NCBI GenBank assembly: GCA_023910605.1
Contig: JAAVVV010000001.1
Location: 734,698-798,697, forward strand
DNA length: 64,000 nucleotides
Reading direction: 5' to 3'
Source of the DNA: Bosea sp. (in: a-proteobacteria)
GTDB lineage: Bacteria > Pseudomonadota > Alphaproteobacteria > Rhizobiales > Beijerinckiaceae
Positions within the stretch are counted from its first letter, which is position 1, and the number at the start of each line of letters is the position of its first letter. Under the pieces are notes generated by a model. It did no database searches. It was not told where the DNA came from and saw only the letters and a program-made list of their open reading frames with translations. Below, one piece after another: positions 62,794 through 64,000 of the stretch. The translations under genes were made by a program, and so were the position numbers.

Positions 62794-64000
62794 TTAGAGC
62801 CGTTACCGTCGAAAAAATCTTCGCCATCGCAGCGCGGCGGGACTCATAATCTACCGCGTAAGAATGGCGCTTGAACTCCACGCCATCAAGCAAGGCGGCG
62901 ATGTAGCCGGCCACCGTGTCCGCAGCCATGATGAGCGACGTGTCGACGTTGTGGATGTAGCGGCTCGTGATGGTGCCTTGAGCGTGGCCCAGAAGCGCAG
63001 CCACAGTGGATTCTGTGAACCCCAACTCGTTCGCGATGCTCGCGAAACTATGGCGCAGCACATGGGGCGTGATGCCAGCGATCGGCGTGCCGGCGATCAT
63101 CTTGTCCCAATGCTTCGGAAACCCGATCAGCGGCTTGCCGGGCAAGGTGCCCGGAAACACCGGGCCCGCGGCAAGGCGGGGTTTGCGTGCCTCCAGCATC
63201 TCGATGACTGGCAACCCGATGGGTCGAACCGAGGCACCTTCCTTGGTGTCGACGAGGCGTAGGCAACTCGACCCGACGTCGACCTCCCGCCAGGCCAGAT
63301 TCAGGATTTCACCGCGACGGCAACCCGTGAGCGCGATGCAGCGCGCGACGACAGCGGCGGTTCCGAACTGGTCATCGTCGGCCGCTTTCCGGAGGAATTC
63401 GCCAAACACCCGGTATTCATCTTCGGAGAGACGGCGCGTACGCTTCTGGTAGGCCATCTTGCGAATGCCATGCACGGGATTGGTTTCGATGATCGCGTGC
63501 TGGCGCGCATAGGTCAGGAGTGCGCCCAGCAGTCCAACGGTGCGAGTACCGGTGCCCGCCCCACCCCGCACTATGGCGCGCCCGCGCTTGCGGGTCTTGA
63601 CGTCGGCGCGTGTCTGGCCGGTAGCGACGTCGCGCATGAAGCGCATTACGTCAGCCGAGACGATGTCCTTCACGCGCCGCGTTCCAAGCAGCGGGATGAT
63701 GTGACGCCGGATCCGGCCCTCGTCGGTGTAGATGGTCGATTCCTTCTTCGGCAGACGCTTTTTGCCAAGGATCAGGCCAGCCTTCGCGTCCTCGATATAG
63801 CGTTCGCACAACTCCTTGATGGTGATGGCGCGGATATCGAGTTGCCGTTCCTCGGCTGGATTGTCGCCCTGGGCGATCCGGCCAAGCAAGGCGCGTGCCT
63901 GTCGCCGGGCCGTTTCCGGCGTCCAGACGCCGTGCGGGCCAATCGTCAATCGACGCGTGCGCCCTTTCGCGCGATACTGAACGAGATAACTACGCCGGCC
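62768..64000 (-). CDS. int: ICE/prophage-type tyrosine integrase (incomplete; altered C-terminus)
   Basis: Runs off the right window edge; the visible part is about 410 residues. The upstream frame (SYLVQYRAKGRTRRLTIGPHG) is the arm-binding DUF4102-like domain. The catalytic domain has TGCRRGEILNLAW, HVLRHSFASIANELG and LLGHAQGTITSRYIHN with the nucleophile Tyr. The IS5 element replaced the native end: the last residues RVRLESQG are encoded by the IS terminus. Without it the frame would read NDMNSALQFP and stop at 61794, 30 residues after VTAL. All catalytic residues remain, so activity is possible. It is the likely integrase of the island whose cargo is DISARM. Confidence 0.88.
   Translation of the reverse strand, partial: GRRSYLVQYRAKGRTRRLTIGPHGVWTPETARRQARALLGRIAQGDNPAEERQLDIRAITIKELCERYIEDAKAGLILGKKRLPKKESTIYTDEGRIRRHIIPLLGTRRVKDIVSADVMRFMRDVATGQTRADVKTRKRGRAIVRGGAGTGTRTVGLLGALLTYARQHAIIETNPVHGIRKMAYQKRTRRLSEDEYRVFGEFLRKAADDDQFGTAAVVARCIALTGCRRGEILNLAWREVDVGSSCLRLVDTKEGASVRPIGLPVIEMLEARKPRLAAGPVFPGTLPGKPLIGFPKHWDKMIAGTPIAGITPHVLRHSFASIANELGFTESTVAALLGHAQGTITSRYIHNVDTSLIMAADTVAGYIAALLDGVEFKRHSYAVDYESRRAAMAKIFSTVTALRVRLESQG

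Overview
The window comes from a GC-rich alphaproteobacterium, probably from the Hyphomicrobiales or a related order. The evidence is codon use and a core of relaxase/DUF3363, TraG, CopG, TraF-type peptidase, DUF2840, RepA-like, AlpA-like, DUF2285, DUF736, DUF2493, toprim, large ParB and DUF932 genes, which is the usual backbone of alphaproteobacterial integrative and conjugative elements (ICEs). A phage/ICE-type tyrosine integrase runs off the right edge. Almost all of the window is therefore one mobile island, heavily invaded by other mobile elements.

Layout. (1) 1-1305: 3' part of an IS91-family element. (2) 1613-8764: a sugar cassette with a solute-binding protein, two ABC permeases, an alpha-toroid protein and a GH2 glycosidase in one leftward operon, and a divergent LacI-type regulator with a perfect palindromic operator. 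No ABC ATPase is encoded. (3) 8982-20937: the leftward ICE backbone. The trb mating-pair genes expected after copG are missing and the sugar cassette lies there instead. (4) 21432-26354: a 1640-residue STAND-type NTPase with an N-terminal PD-(D/E)xK-like domain, probably an Avs-like antiphage protein. (5) 26475 to about 31985: a second IS91-family element in opposite orientation, with a partner tyrosine recombinase, split by an IS21-family element (27304-29965, 5-bp target duplication) and ending in an exact 252-bp tandem duplication. (6) 31979-38664: the backbone toprim gene, split by a 5.65-kb recombinase-in-trio (RIT) element whose arms are 1199-bp inverted repeats, each carrying a complete second toprim gene. 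(7) 38728-42174: ParB and DUF932 genes. (8) 42433-61696: an AAA/DUF4143 ATPase, then a class 1 DISARM locus (drmD, drmMI, drmA, drmB). Between drmMI and drmA lie a small unknown gene, a HEPN-like gene and an XRE-ImmA/PIN-like pair. drmA is split by an IS66-family element (8-bp target duplication). (9) 61889-64000: an IS5-family element inserted in the 3' end of the ICE integrase.

How the parts fit. The backbone replicates, partitions and mobilises the island. Its cargo is antiphage defence (DISARM plus the Avs-like protein) and glycoside uptake and hydrolysis. Insertions have broken drmA, one toprim gene, one IS91 transposase and the integrase C-terminus, so much of the island is probably decaying, although several breaks carry clean target duplications.

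The least explained signal is not a gene. Two covarying hairpin elements (18936-19031 and 21054-21141) lie at matching distances upstream of the DUF736 and DUF2493 genes. A second repeated 50-nt leader lies the same distance before the parB and DUF932 start codons. A third hairpin hides the ribosome binding site of the AlpA-like gene. Together they suggest cis-regulation shared across the ICE backbone.
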